Below are positions 1-8,282 of a stretch of DNA of 64,000 nt, piece after piece. This DNA comes from Microbacterium amylolyticum (GTDB lineage Bacteria > Actinomycetota > Actinomycetes > Actinomycetales > Microbacteriaceae), in NCBI RefSeq assembly GCF_011046975.1, contig NZ_CP049253.1, forward strand, positions 558,001 through 622,000, written 5' to 3'. Each line of letters begins with the position of its first letter. Within the stretch, counting starts at the first letter, position 1. The notes beneath the pieces are model-generated. The model did no database searches and was not told the DNA's origin. It worked only from the letters and a program-made list of their open reading frames with translations. The position numbers were made by a program, and so were the translations under genes.

Positions 1-363
1 GGCGGAGAAGTCGGCGTCGTTTCGGGTGGTTTTCACGAGATCCTCGACACGCTTGCTCCACGCCTCGAGGTAGACATGTGGCGCGCCAACCGACTGGCCG
101 TCGCCGAGGGAAAGCTCACAGGAGAGGTCGATGGCGCCATCGTCGACGCGCAGGCGAAAGCCGATCAGCTCGCGGACTGGGCTGATCAGCTCGGGCTTGC
201 CCGGCATCGGACGATCGCCATCGGCGACGGCGCAAACGATCTCGCCATGATTGCCGCGGCGGGGCTCGGCATCGCGTTCAACGCCAAGCCCGCGGTTCGC
301 GCTGCAGCGCCGATCGTCGTGGGGCCTGTCGATCTTGCGGCCATCATTCCGCTTCTCCCGTAG
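1..363 (+). CDS. serB: Phosphoserine phosphatase SerB, C-terminal fragment (5' end outside window)
   Basis: This is the last 120 codons of a HAD-superfamily phosphoserine phosphatase, the final step of serine biosynthesis (phosphoserine to serine and phosphate). The frame is open from base 1. It carries the SerB motif VVSGGFHEIL at the left edge and, near the C-terminus, the acidic metal-binding motif IGDGANDLAMI followed by AGLGIAFNAKP, both typical of SerB. An internal ATG at 76 is not the true start because conserved SerB sequence lies upstream of it. The gene ends at TAG 361-363 and converges on fabG. The nucleophile motif DxDGT and the cap domain lie outside the window. Confidence 0.93.
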   Translation, partial: GGEVGVVSGGFHEILDTLAPRLEVDMWRANRLAVAEGKLTGEVDGAIVDAQAKADQLADWADQLGLARHRTIAIGDGANDLAMIAAAGLGIAFNAKPAVRAAAPIVVGPVDLAAIIPLLP

Positions 364-424
364 GGCTCACCCAGCGGCCGCGTCCCCCAGAAAATGACGT
401 CGCGCCGCTGAGCGAACCCGCCCG

Positions 425-1144
425 TCAGTGCCCCATGCCGAGACCGCCGTCAACGGGGATCACGGCGCCCGAAATGTATCCGGCGTCCTCCCCCGCCAGC
501 CACGACACGACACCGGCAACCTCCTCGGTCGTTCCGTAGCGACCCGCAGGAATCTGCTTCCGATACGCGGCCTGGGTCGCGTCATCCAGCTCGGCGGTCA
601 TATCCGATTCGATAAAGCCGGGCGCAACGACGTTCGCAGTGATGCCGCGGCCGCCGAGCTCACGCGTGATGGCGCGCGCGAAGCCGACGAGACCGGCCTT
701 CGATGACGAGTAGTTTGCCTGACCGGCCACCCCGAAGAGGCCGGAGACGCTAGAGATCAGAATGATCCGCCCGTGCCGAGCCTTGATCATGCTCTTAATC
801 GCGCGCTTCACCGTACGGAACGCTCCGCCGAGGTTCGTGTCGACAACGGCCGAGAAGTCATCGTCACTCATGCGCATCAGCAGAGTGTCCTTCGTGATCC
901 CGGCGTTGGCGACAACGGTGGTGACCGGGCCGAGTTCCTTCTCCACTTCGGCGATCGCCGCGTCGAGTGATGCTCCGTCGTTAACATCAGCGGCGACGGT
1001 CAGAACACCTTCCGGCCCCTGTCCGTTGCGTGCCGTCACGGCAACGCGAAACCCGTCGGCGACAAGTCGCTCGGCAATGGCCCGCCCGATTCCGCGGTTG
1101 CCTCCGGTAACGAGGGCGACGCGGGCAGTGGCTGCTGCGCTCAT
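425..1144 (-). CDS. fabG: 3-oxoacyl-ACP reductase FabG (SDR family)
   Basis: NADPH-dependent reductase of the short-chain dehydrogenase family, 239 aa, expected to reduce 3-oxoacyl-ACP in the fatty acid elongation cycle. It shows the Rossmann motif TGGNRGIG near residue 14, the NAG motif, the catalytic Ser in ISSVSG, and the YSSSK catalytic Tyr/Lys pair. The C-terminal SGAVIPVDGGLGMGH is typical of FabG. I chose the ATG at 1144 over an in-frame ATG at 1177 because AGGAGC sits just upstream and the shorter protein matches the family length. SDRs are hard to tell apart, so another oxidoreductase role is possible, but overall similarity to actinobacterial FabG is strong. Confidence 0.88.
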   Translation of the reverse strand: MSAAATARVALVTGGNRGIGRAIAERLVADGFRVAVTARNGQGPEGVLTVAADVNDGASLDAAIAEVEKELGPVTTVVANAGITKDTLLMRMSDDDFSAVVDTNLGGAFRTVKRAIKSMIKARHGRIILISSVSGLFGVAGQANYSSSKAGLVGFARAITRELGGRGITANVVAPGFIESDMTAELDDATQAAYRKQIPAGRYGTTEEVAGVVSWLAGEDAGYISGAVIPVDGGLGMGH

Positions 1145-1286
1145 GTGGTGCTCCTGAAGTCGAGAGAAGATGCGCACACCAGCCTAATGTCGCCCACAGC
1201 ATGGCCACGTTGCTCACCCGTTGCGGAAGGCTCGCAGCTCGATCACCGCGCCGTAAGCTGGTCTGGACATCACCGGGGAGGACACC

Positions 1287-1802
1287 ATGTCGCAGAATCA
1301 GCCGGATCCGTTTTCCGAGAACACCGTACCGATCGTTCCGCCGCACGGGCAGCAGCCGGTCGTTGCGCCGCACGGGCAGCAGCCGGTCGTTGCGCCGGTG
1401 ACGACGCCGTACGGGTCGACGCCTCAGTACGCACCACCTCCCGGATCGACGCCAATGAACCCCGCATACACGCGACCAGCGGCGCGAACAAACGGGCTGG
1501 CCGTTGCGTCGATGATCTTCGGATTCGTGGCCCCCGCTTCGTGGATGTTGTTCTGGCTGTGGTTCATTCCCGTCCTCGGCTGGATCCTCATGGTCGCCGC
1601 CCCGGTTGCGCCTCTCTTGGCGGTGATCTTCGGTCACATCGCGACATCCCAGATCAAACGCACCGGCGACAGCGGCCGGGGTATGGCGATCACGGGCCTC
1701 ATCTTCGGCTACGTGGCCATCGCCTTCACCCTGCTCGCGTTGGCCGCCGCCGCCATTATCTTCGGAGGACTGTTCGCTTTCGCCACGTCTACCGGCTTCT
1801 AG
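1287..1802 (+). CDS. DUF4190-type membrane protein with proline-rich N-terminus
   Basis: A 171-aa protein of unknown function. The first 70 residues are rich in Pro, Gln and Gly and contain a duplicated nonapeptide (PHGQQPVVA). The remainder has a hydrophobic segment near residues 75-115, a short polar stretch ending GRGMAITGL, and a second long hydrophobic segment to residue 168, the usual DUF4190 layout. The ATG at 1287 follows GGGAGG at a spacing of 5 nt. It stands alone between fabG and the DUF3099-SURF1 group, on the opposite strand to fabG. The disordered cytoplasmic-type tail followed by two membrane segments is common in actinobacteria; no catalytic motif is visible. Confidence 0.75.
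   Translation: MSQNQPDPFSENTVPIVPPHGQQPVVAPHGQQPVVAPVTTPYGSTPQYAPPPGSTPMNPAYTRPAARTNGLAVASMIFGFVAPASWMLFWLWFIPVLGWILMVAAPVAPLLAVIFGHIATSQIKRTGDSGRGMAITGLIFGYVAIAFTLLALAAAAIIFGGLFAFATSTGF
1341..1394 (+). repeat. Two perfect 27-bp tandem copies inside the DUF4190 gene
   Basis: The 27-bp unit at 1341-1367 is repeated exactly at 1368-1394 and encodes PHGQQPVVA twice. It keeps frame, and the identity at every third base implies a recent duplication. Confidence 0.95.
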
Positions 1803-1865
1803 CGCGCCGGCGCCATCTGCGCGACGAGCTCGTTCGCGGCGCAGACGCGGGGTTTCGACTGCGCG

Positions 1866-1871
1866 TAGAAT
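1866..1871 (+). promoter_or_regulatory. Putative -10 box for a leaderless DUF3099 transcript
   Basis: TAGAAT ends 9 nt before the GTG at 1881, and no Shine-Dalgarno sequence is present. Transcription would start at or next to the start codon. No good -35 box was found. Confidence 0.4.
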
Positions 1872-1880
1872 TAACGCATC

Positions 1881-2237
1881 GTGAAGAGCCGCACACCTCG
1901 CCCCCAGAGTGCCACGTCGATCGGCGCAGCGCCGATCGACGATCAGACCCTGCGCATGCGCAACTACGTCATCACCATGGGGATCCGGCTCGGGTGTTTC
2001 GTGTGCATGTTTGTGTTTCAGCCAGTCGGATGGCACACGGCTGTTCTCGCCATCGGGGCAATTTTCCTACCGTATGTCGCGGTCATCATCGTAAATCAGG
2101 CCCAGTCCGGTGACGTTGCTGAGGCGGAGCGCCCCGAGATCGCCATCGACGCGGCCGCGCCGGTCACACGTGATGATGCGGAGCAGTCGCGCGTTATCCG
2201 TATTTCCGAAAGCGACGACCGCGGGGCGGCCGCGTGA
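1881..2237 (+). CDS. DUF3099 membrane protein
   Basis: A 118-aa protein with two adjacent transmembrane segments (about residues 32-75) after a short N-terminus. The stretch SIGAAPIDDQTLRMRNYVITMGIR leading into the first membrane segment fits the DUF3099 family, which is common in actinobacteria and has no known role. The C-terminal 40 residues are polar and acidic. It starts at GTG 1881 without a ribosome-binding site. Its TGA overlaps the GTG of the next gene by 4 nt, so it heads a three-gene unit with the small Cys protein and SURF1. Confidence 0.8.
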   Translation: MKSRTPRPQSATSIGAAPIDDQTLRMRNYVITMGIRLGCFVCMFVFQPVGWHTAVLAIGAIFLPYVAVIIVNQAQSGDVAEAERPEIAIDAAAPVTRDDAEQSRVIRISESDDRGAAA

Positions 2238-2476
2238 TTCTGGGGATCAACCCCTCGTCACCGCAGTGTTCGAGGGCGGCGTGCGGTGATGACGCCGTCG
2301 CCAGCGTCGTGTGGCGCAACCCCAAGATCCACGCGCCCGATCGCCGCAAGGTGTGGCTTGCCTGCGCAGAGCACGTCACGTACCTCCGAGACTTTCTGGC
2401 CTCGCGCGGATTCCCCGTGACAATCGTTGATGGTCTCTCTGACGGAACAGACGTGACACTCGAGGAGACATCGTGA
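2234..2476 (+). CDS. Small Cys/His-containing conserved hypothetical protein
   Basis: An 80-aa protein that I recognise only as a small conserved type found beside SURF1 in actinobacteria. It has Cys at 12, 17 and 44 and His at 33 and 47, arranged as QCSRAAC, WRNPKIH and WLACAEH. This spacing could bind a metal ion. It has no membrane segment or signal peptide. The gene is coupled on both sides by GTGA overlaps (2234-2237 with DUF3099 and 2473-2476 with SURF1), which suggests a shared role, perhaps in cytochrome oxidase maturation. That role is inference only. Confidence 0.7.
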   Translation: MILGINPSSPQCSRAACGDDAVASVVWRNPKIHAPDRRKVWLACAEHVTYLRDFLASRGFPVTIVDGLSDGTDVTLEETS

Positions 2477-3336
2477 AAACGTGGCCCGTCGCCGGACGCT
2501 GGGCGATGTACGTGGGAATCGCGATCATCTTCGCGATCGTGTGTGCCTTCTTGTCCTACTGGCAGTTCGAGCGCAACGAAACACGTGCCGTCAGCAACCA
2601 CCTGATCGCAAACAACTACGACGCGACCCCTGCGCCTTTCGCCTCCACGATGCAGGGCACCGAAGACTTTGACCCATCCGATGAGTGGCAGCCGGTCGTC
2701 CTCACCGGTGAATACCTGGCCGACGATCAGCTCCTCGTCCGCAACCGCGCCCAGGGCGGAACGGCGGCGTATGAGGCGGTTGTGCCGTTCCTTCTCGACG
2801 ATGGTCGCATTCTCGCCGTGTCACGAGGGTGGGTTCCGCCGGACTATGCCGGCGGGCACGAAGCCGTTCCGGCGCCGCCGGCCGGCGACGTGACGGTGGT
2901 CGCCCGGCTGCGGCCGAGCGAACCATTGCCGACGTCGAATCGCTCCGCGCCCGACGGACAGCTCCCGACGCTCCACGCCCCGAGCATCGCCGAGCTCACG
3001 GGAGAGAACACCGTTACGGCGGTCTACGCGATCATGGTCTCCGAGGACCCCGCCCCCGAAGTTCGCCCGAACGAGCTCGCAGCGCCGGACGAAGACCCCG
3101 GCCCTCACCTCTCCTACGCGATTCAGTGGATTCTGTTCGCGATCATGGGCTTCGTGTTCATCGCCTACATGATCCGCACGGAAATCCGCGCTGGACAGGA
3201 ACCGGAGGACAACGAAGACGACGAGCTCGAGGGCTTCATGCCCGACGAGAAGCCGAAAAAGTCGCGCCGCCGCCAACCGCGTCAGAAGCGCCGCGACGAG
3301 GACATGCAGGCGGAAGACGCCCTGCTCGACGCGTAG
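2473..3336 (+). CDS. SURF1-family cytochrome c oxidase assembly protein
   Basis: A 287-aa membrane protein of the SURF1 family, which helps assemble heme-copper cytochrome c oxidase. It has one transmembrane helix at about 11-30, ending in LSYWQFERNE (the family's W-Q-x-x-R motif), an extracytoplasmic domain with VLTGEYLADDQLLVRNR and VSRGWVPP, and a second helix at about 213-234. The final 50 residues are a charged tail rich in Lys, Arg, Glu and Asp, an extension found in some actinobacterial members. The GTG start overlaps the upstream stop by 4 nt. ctaA and ctaB lie about 30 kb away in the same window and serve the same oxidase. Confidence 0.88.
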   Translation: MKTWPVAGRWAMYVGIAIIFAIVCAFLSYWQFERNETRAVSNHLIANNYDATPAPFASTMQGTEDFDPSDEWQPVVLTGEYLADDQLLVRNRAQGGTAAYEAVVPFLLDDGRILAVSRGWVPPDYAGGHEAVPAPPAGDVTVVARLRPSEPLPTSNRSAPDGQLPTLHAPSIAELTGENTVTAVYAIMVSEDPAPEVRPNELAAPDEDPGPHLSYAIQWILFAIMGFVFIAYMIRTEIRAGQEPEDNEDDELEGFMPDEKPKKSRRRQPRQKRRDEDMQAEDALLDA

Positions 3337-3373
3337 TTGCCGCCGCAGTCAGCGATCAATTGACAGACGTACC

Positions 3374-4972
3374 CTAGGCCAGCGTGATCAGGTCGAGGTA
3401 GTCCTTGTTCCAGATGTCCTCGACGCCGTCCGGGAGCAACAGCACCCTTTCCGGGTTCAGCGCCTGAACGGCACCTTCATCGTGCGAAACAAGAACAACA
3501 GCACCCTCATAGTGTGCGAGCGCCCCCAGAATCTCGTCGCGCGATGCCGGGTCGAGGTTGTTGGTGGGCTCGTCGAGGAGGAGCACGTTCGCGCTCGAGA
3601 CCACGAGCGTCGCAAGCGAAAGCCGGGTTTTCTCGCCACCGGACAACACCTTGGCGGGCTTGAGCACATCATCACCCGTGAAGAGGAACGAGCCGAGGAC
3701 CTTGCGTGCTTCCGTGGCGTTGAGGTTCGGCGCCGCGGACATCATGTTCTCGAGCACAGATCGCTCAACGTCGAGGTTCTCGTGTTCCTGCGCGTAATAG
3801 CCGATCTTGAGGCCGTGACCCGGCTCGATCTGACCGGTGTCGCTCTTGTCCACGCCGGCGAGAATGCGCAGCAGTGTGGTCTTTCCGGCACCGTTGAGTC
3901 CCAGCACGACCACCTTGGACCCGCGGTCGATCGCCAGATCGACGCCAGCGAAGATCTCCAGCGCACCGTACGACTTCGACAGGCTCGACGCCATGAGCGG
4001 CGTCTTTCCGCAGGGGGAAGGCTTCGGGAAGCGAATGTTGGCCACGCGGTCGACCTGACGCACAGCTTCCAGCCCTGACAGCAGCTTCTCCGCACGCGCC
4101 TGCATCTGATGAGCCGATGCCGCCTTAGACGCCTTGGCGCCAAACTTCGCCGCCTGCTGCTGGAGAGCGGATGCCTTCTTCTCAGCGTTGGCGCGTTCTT
4201 TCTTGCGTCGCTCTTCGTCGGCGACGCGCTGTCGCTGGTAGTGCTTCCACCCCATGTTGTAGACGTCAATGAGCTGGCGGTTGGCGTCGAGGTAGAAGAC
4301 CCTGTTCACCGTTTCGCCGACGAGTTCGACATCGTGGCTGATCACGATCAGGCCACCCTTGTAGCCCTTGAGGAACTCACGGAGCCACACAACGGAGTCG
4401 GCATCGAGGTGGTTGGTGGGCTCGTCGAGAATCATCGTGTCGGCATCGCTGAAGAGGATGCGCGCGAGTTCGATTCGACGACGCTGCCCACCGGAGAGTG
4501 TCTTCAAGGGCTGATCGAGGATGCGGTCGGGAAGTGAGAGGTTGCTGGCGATCACGGCCGCCTGCGCCTCGGCCGCATAGCCACCGATGCCCTCGAACCG
4601 CTCCGTGAGCCTTCCGAAGCGCCGCATGGCCTTTTCCGCGACGGCGGGATCGGATGACGCCATCTCCTCTGTCGCCTGCGAAATTCCCGCCTGCAGGTCG
4701 CCAAGACCGCGAGCGTTGAGGATCCGCGTTCGCGCGAGCTCCTCGGGGTCACCCGTACGGGGATCCTGTGGCAGGTAACCCAGCTCACCGGAGCGCGTGA
4801 TCGCGCCGTCCGACGGCTGAAGGTCTCCTGCCAACACCTTGGTCAGCGTGGTCTTGCCTGCGCCGTTGCGCCCGACAAGTCCGATCTTGTCGCCTGCGCC
4901 AACGCGGAAGCTGACACCGCTCATCAGCAGGCGCGCTCCGACGCGGATCTCGAGATCGCTTACGGCAAGCAC
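3374..4972 (-). CDS. ABC-F family ATPase (ribosome-associated type)
   Basis: A 532-aa protein with two ABC ATPase domains and no membrane segments, the hallmark of ABC-F proteins that act on the ribosome E site or in antibiotic resistance. Domain 1 has Walker A GRNGAGKT (about residues 34-41), signature LSGGQRRRIELAR and Walker B MILDEPTNHLD. A charged linker rich in Lys and Ala follows, then domain 2 with GLNGAGKTT, LSGGEKTRLSLA and LLLDEPTNNLD. I chose GTG 4972, preceded by an AGG-containing site at about 7 nt, over an upstream ATG at 5080; the extra 36 residues there do not look like protein of this family. Whether it is a housekeeping translation factor or a resistance protein cannot be told here. 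Confidence 0.9.
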   Translation of the reverse strand: MLAVSDLEIRVGARLLMSGVSFRVGAGDKIGLVGRNGAGKTTLTKVLAGDLQPSDGAITRSGELGYLPQDPRTGDPEELARTRILNARGLGDLQAGISQATEEMASSDPAVAEKAMRRFGRLTERFEGIGGYAAEAQAAVIASNLSLPDRILDQPLKTLSGGQRRRIELARILFSDADTMILDEPTNHLDADSVVWLREFLKGYKGGLIVISHDVELVGETVNRVFYLDANRQLIDVYNMGWKHYQRQRVADEERRKKERANAEKKASALQQQAAKFGAKASKAASAHQMQARAEKLLSGLEAVRQVDRVANIRFPKPSPCGKTPLMASSLSKSYGALEIFAGVDLAIDRGSKVVVLGLNGAGKTTLLRILAGVDKSDTGQIEPGHGLKIGYYAQEHENLDVERSVLENMMSAAPNLNATEARKVLGSFLFTGDDVLKPAKVLSGGEKTRLSLATLVVSSANVLLLDEPTNNLDPASRDEILGALAHYEGAVVLVSHDEGAVQALNPERVLLLPDGVEDIWNKDYLDLITLA

Positions 4973-5274
4973 GGCAACACCTGTTTCCTTCGGGGGGGGT
5001 CGTCCGGCCGGATACGGCCAGCCTCTCAGTGTACGCGTGACGGCATGAAACGACGCACAGGTGCGTTCGGTCATGACCACCGACGATAGACAGGTGCGTG
5101 AACTGTTCTCTTCCGCCGAGCGCGCTCGACGTGCAAGTTATGCATGGGGAACGACAGATTGTGCGAGAACAGCCCGGCGTGGTCCTCGGGGGTGATGGTA
5201 TCGGTTTCGTTCCACACCATCTCCCCGCGCCAGCGTCGCCGCCGGCACGGGAGTACCTGCAAGGAGAGCAGCCA
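4973..5274. other. Divergent intergenic region between ABC-F and GH3 genes
   Basis: About 300 bp carrying the promoters of two divergent genes. A perfect 12-bp palindrome (CGAGCGCGCTCG, 5117-5128) could be an operator for a LacI-type regulator, but CG-rich palindromes occur by chance at this base composition. AAGGAG at 5261-5266 is the ribosome-binding site of the GH3 gene. No gene is supported here. Confidence 0.4.
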
Positions 5275-8178
5275 GTGAGTAGCACAGCGGCAAGGAAGCC
5301 GATGACGAATCGGAAGTTCCTCTGGATCTGGACCCCAATTCTCGCGATCGTCGTGGCGGTGGTGATTGTCGCGAACGTCGTCATCGGCCAGCAACGCAGC
5401 GCCATCGAGTCCTATATGGGAACGGGAAGCTGGGAGATCGAAAACGTGCCCGAGGCGTCCGACTGGGACGTGGCCTACTACGAGAGCGAATACGGCAATC
5501 TCGACGATGCCAAGGCGAACTCCGCCGCGCTCGTCGAGCGCATGGCCGCGGAAGGAATGACCCTCGTCAAGAACGAGGGCGCCCTTCCTCTGAGCGCCGG
5601 GAACGTGACACTTCTCGGTCGCGGCGCAGCAGACCCTGTCTACGGCGGCTCGGGATCAGGTGGTGCGGACACACGTGACGCCATCAACATCCGCGCTGGA
5701 ATCGAAAACGGTGGCTTCTCGGTCAACGACACCGTCTATGCCGTTCTGGACGGCTTCGCCCAGAACAACGCTCCGGAAGACGGTGGCCGCACGAACATCG
5801 TGATGGACAAGCCAGAAGAGTCCAACTACGTCATCGGTGAAATGCCCGTTGACGGCTACTCCGATGAGGCTCGAGCGAGCTTCGCTGAGTTCAACGACGC
5901 CGCGATCGTCGTCATTGGACGTGGCGGCGGCGAAGGCGGAGACCTCGCGACGGACATGACCCCGTGGGATGACCGCGCCGAGGCGGGCCAGCACCAGTTG
6001 CAGCTCGACCAGGATGAAAAGGACATGCTCGCACTCGCGAAGGAAAACTTCGACACGGTCATCGTCCTCATCAACGCGTCAACGTCCATGGAGCTCGGTG
6101 AGCTTCACGACGATGGGGACATCGACAGCATTCTGCTTGTTGGTTCTCCCGGTCTGAACGGGTTCAACGCCCTCGGCCGCATCTTGAGCGGCGAGATCAA
6201 CCCTTCCGGTCATACGACCGACATTTACTCGCGTGATTTCACGGCGGACCCCACGTTCGTCAACGTCGGCGACTTTTCCTACTCGAACATCGACGATGCC
6301 TACTTCGTGGATTACGAAGAGGGCATCTATATGGGGTACCGATACTACGAAACGGCGGCCGTTGAAGGCTTCATCGACTACGACGACGCCGTCGTGTACC
6401 CCTTTGGCTATGGGCTGAGCTACACCGATTTCGCCTGGTCAGTGGAGCAGGAGCGCCTGGGCGATGTCGACGGTGACATCGAGGTCGACGTGACGGTCAC
6501 CAACACGGGTGACGTCGCGGGTCAGGACGTCGTGCAGCTCTACTACACAGCCCCCTACACCCCCGGCGGCGTCGAAAAGGCACATGTCGTTCTGGGTGAC
6601 TTTGCGAAAACATCGCTTCTCGAGCCCGGCGAGGCGGAGACCGTGACGGTGTCGATCCCGGTTGAGGCCATGGCATCGTACGACTGGCGTGGTGAGGGCG
6701 CCTATGTTCTCGACGAGGGAACATACGAGCTGAAGATCCAAACGGACTCGCACCGTCTCGCCGACGGCACCGAGCCCATTGAGTACGTCGTTGACAGCAC
6801 CATCTCCTACGTTGACGGACGCGCGTCCGATGTCGTTCCGGCAACGAACCTGTTCGACGACATGTCGGAGCCTTTCGTGACCGGTGAGCTCACGGAGTTC
6901 TCGCGGTCCGACTTCGCCGGAACATTCCCAACGGCTCCGGAAAACGACGAGCGCGAGGCGAACGACACGGTTATCGCCGGATTCGAACCGTACGATGCAG
7001 GCACCGCAGCCGCGAATAGCGATGCCGTGATGCCAACGACGGGCGCCTCGGGCGACGCGCAGCTGATCGATCTGCGCGGGCTCGACAAAGACGACCCCCT
7101 CTGGTCGGACCTGCTCGATCAGCTCACCACCGACGACATGACCTCGGTTCTCCTCTCCGGCGCCTACAACACGGCAGCGCTTCCGGAGATCGGCAAGATT
7201 CGCACCGATGACATCGACGGACCTGCCGGGTTCAGCTCGTTCATCAACCCTGATCTGTGGCAGGGAACGGCGTTCCCGTCGAACTTCCTCATCGCCATGA
7301 CGTGGAACGCTGACATCGCGCACGAGATGGGCGTTGCCGCCGGGAACGAGGCACTCAACATGGGTGTCAACGGCTGGTATGCACCGGCCGTCAACATTCA
7401 CCGTTCCCCCTTTGCCGGGCGCAACTTTGAGTACTACTCCGAGGACCCCGTTCTGTCAGCGAAGCTCGCCACCCAGGTCGCGAACGGCGCGCTCGAGTAC
7501 GGCGTCTATACGTTCACAAAGCACTACGCGATGAACGACCAGGAAGTGAACCGCGTGAACGGCCTTGGAATCGCCACCTGGGCGACGGAGCAGGCCACCC
7601 GCGAGATCTACCTCAAGGCGTTCGAGGATCTCGTCAAGGATGTCTCGGGCGAGGTTCCCGTTCTCGCGGAAGATGGCACTCAGTCGATGGCGCAGATCGG
7701 GCTCGGCGGAATGATGAGCTCGTTCAACCTGATGGGCACAACCTGGGCCGGCGGGTCACATGAGCTCATGACCGGTGTCCTGCGCGACGAGTGGGGCTTC
7801 GACGGGTTCGTGATCACAGACTTCAACCTCTATGACTTCATGTACCCGGACCAGGGAATCGCCGCAGGGTCGGATCTCATGCTGACGTTCGATGGCTACA
7901 AGCAGATGGACGATACGTCCAGCGCACATGCCGTCACTGCGATGCGCACAGCGATGCACAACCTGCTCTTCACTGTGGCGAACTCCAACGCCATGAATGG
8001 CATGGCCCCCGGCGCCACGCTCGAATACGTGATGGCCGGATGGGAGATCGCCGTTATCGGGATCACGATCGCCCTGTCGCTGCTGATCCTTGCGGGCATC
8101 GCCTGGGTCATCATCCGCGTTCGGCGCCACCGCGTCCAGCCCAACGTGGAAATCGCCGCGGACACCCCGCAGGCGTAG
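5275..8178 (+). CDS. Circularly permuted GH3 glycosidase anchored by a membrane helix at each end
   Basis: A 967-aa protein of glycoside hydrolase family 3 with reversed domain order. After a transmembrane helix (about 15-38) comes the GH3 C-terminal domain (GMTLVKNEGALPL, about residue 95 on), then the FGYGLSYT motif (about 376) and a fibronectin-III-like domain (about 400-490). The catalytic (alpha/beta)8 domain follows at about 600-890, with GRNFEYYSEDP, the FTKHYAMND substrate-binding Lys-His and the likely nucleophile Asp849 in VITDFN. A second helix (about 925-947) precedes a basic tail, so the catalytic part is predicted to face outside. The start is GTG 5275, 8 nt after AAGGAG. Reversed GH3 enzymes are known from Ruminococcus albus and Butyrivibrio. 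Likely substrate is a beta-glucoside or related sugar; the specificity is unknown. Confidence 0.88.
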   Translation: MSSTAARKPMTNRKFLWIWTPILAIVVAVVIVANVVIGQQRSAIESYMGTGSWEIENVPEASDWDVAYYESEYGNLDDAKANSAALVERMAAEGMTLVKNEGALPLSAGNVTLLGRGAADPVYGGSGSGGADTRDAINIRAGIENGGFSVNDTVYAVLDGFAQNNAPEDGGRTNIVMDKPEESNYVIGEMPVDGYSDEARASFAEFNDAAIVVIGRGGGEGGDLATDMTPWDDRAEAGQHQLQLDQDEKDMLALAKENFDTVIVLINASTSMELGELHDDGDIDSILLVGSPGLNGFNALGRILSGEINPSGHTTDIYSRDFTADPTFVNVGDFSYSNIDDAYFVDYEEGIYMGYRYYETAAVEGFIDYDDAVVYPFGYGLSYTDFAWSVEQERLGDVDGDIEVDVTVTNTGDVAGQDVVQLYYTAPYTPGGVEKAHVVLGDFAKTSLLEPGEAETVTVSIPVEAMASYDWRGEGAYVLDEGTYELKIQTDSHRLADGTEPIEYVVDSTISYVDGRASDVVPATNLFDDMSEPFVTGELTEFSRSDFAGTFPTAPENDEREANDTVIAGFEPYDAGTAAANSDAVMPTTGASGDAQLIDLRGLDKDDPLWSDLLDQLTTDDMTSVLLSGAYNTAALPEIGKIRTDDIDGPAGFSSFINPDLWQGTAFPSNFLIAMTWNADIAHEMGVAAGNEALNMGVNGWYAPAVNIHRSPFAGRNFEYYSEDPVLSAKLATQVANGALEYGVYTFTKHYAMNDQEVNRVNGLGIATWATEQATREIYLKAFEDLVKDVSGEVPVLAEDGTQSMAQIGLGGMMSSFNLMGTTWAGGSHELMTGVLRDEWGFDGFVITDFNLYDFMYPDQGIAAGSDLMLTFDGYKQMDDTSSAHAVTAMRTAMHNLLFTVANSNAMNGMAPGATLEYVMAGWEIAVIGITIALSLLILAGIAWVIIRVRRHRVQPNVEIAADTPQA

Positions 8179-8186
8179 CCCTTCTC

Positions 8187-8226
8187 GGAGGAGGGGCCAT
8201 CAGCCGCGGCTGCCGGCCCCTCCTCC
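8187..8226 (+). terminator. Hairpin between the two GH3 genes
   Basis: A perfect 12-bp stem (GGAGGAGGGGCC, 8187-8198, with 8215-8226) encloses a 16-nt loop that holds another palindrome (CAGCCGCGGCTG). It starts 8 nt after the first GH3 stop. A pyrimidine tract, not a clean T-run, follows. It may end or thin out transcription before the second GH3 gene. Confidence 0.6.
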
Positions 8227-8282
8227 CCTCCCCTCCCTCCTCGTGTGCACCGCGCACGCCCCTTTTGCAGAGAAGGCATCCC

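Noticed and set aside
987..2036. A 349-codon minus-strand frame across fabG and the DUF4190 gene
   Set aside because: It overlaps two well-supported genes, and its sequence is Arg/Asp/His-rich shadow translation with no family features.
5117..5128. CGAGCGCGCTCG palindrome as a LacI-type operator for the GH3 gene
   Set aside because: No LacI-type regulator is nearby, and such CG-rich palindromes are common by chance here; kept only as a remark in the intergenic entry.
5098..5274. A 59-codon N-terminal extension of the permuted GH3 gene
   Set aside because: AAGGAG lies 8 nt before GTG 5275, and the extension is within the divergent promoter region.
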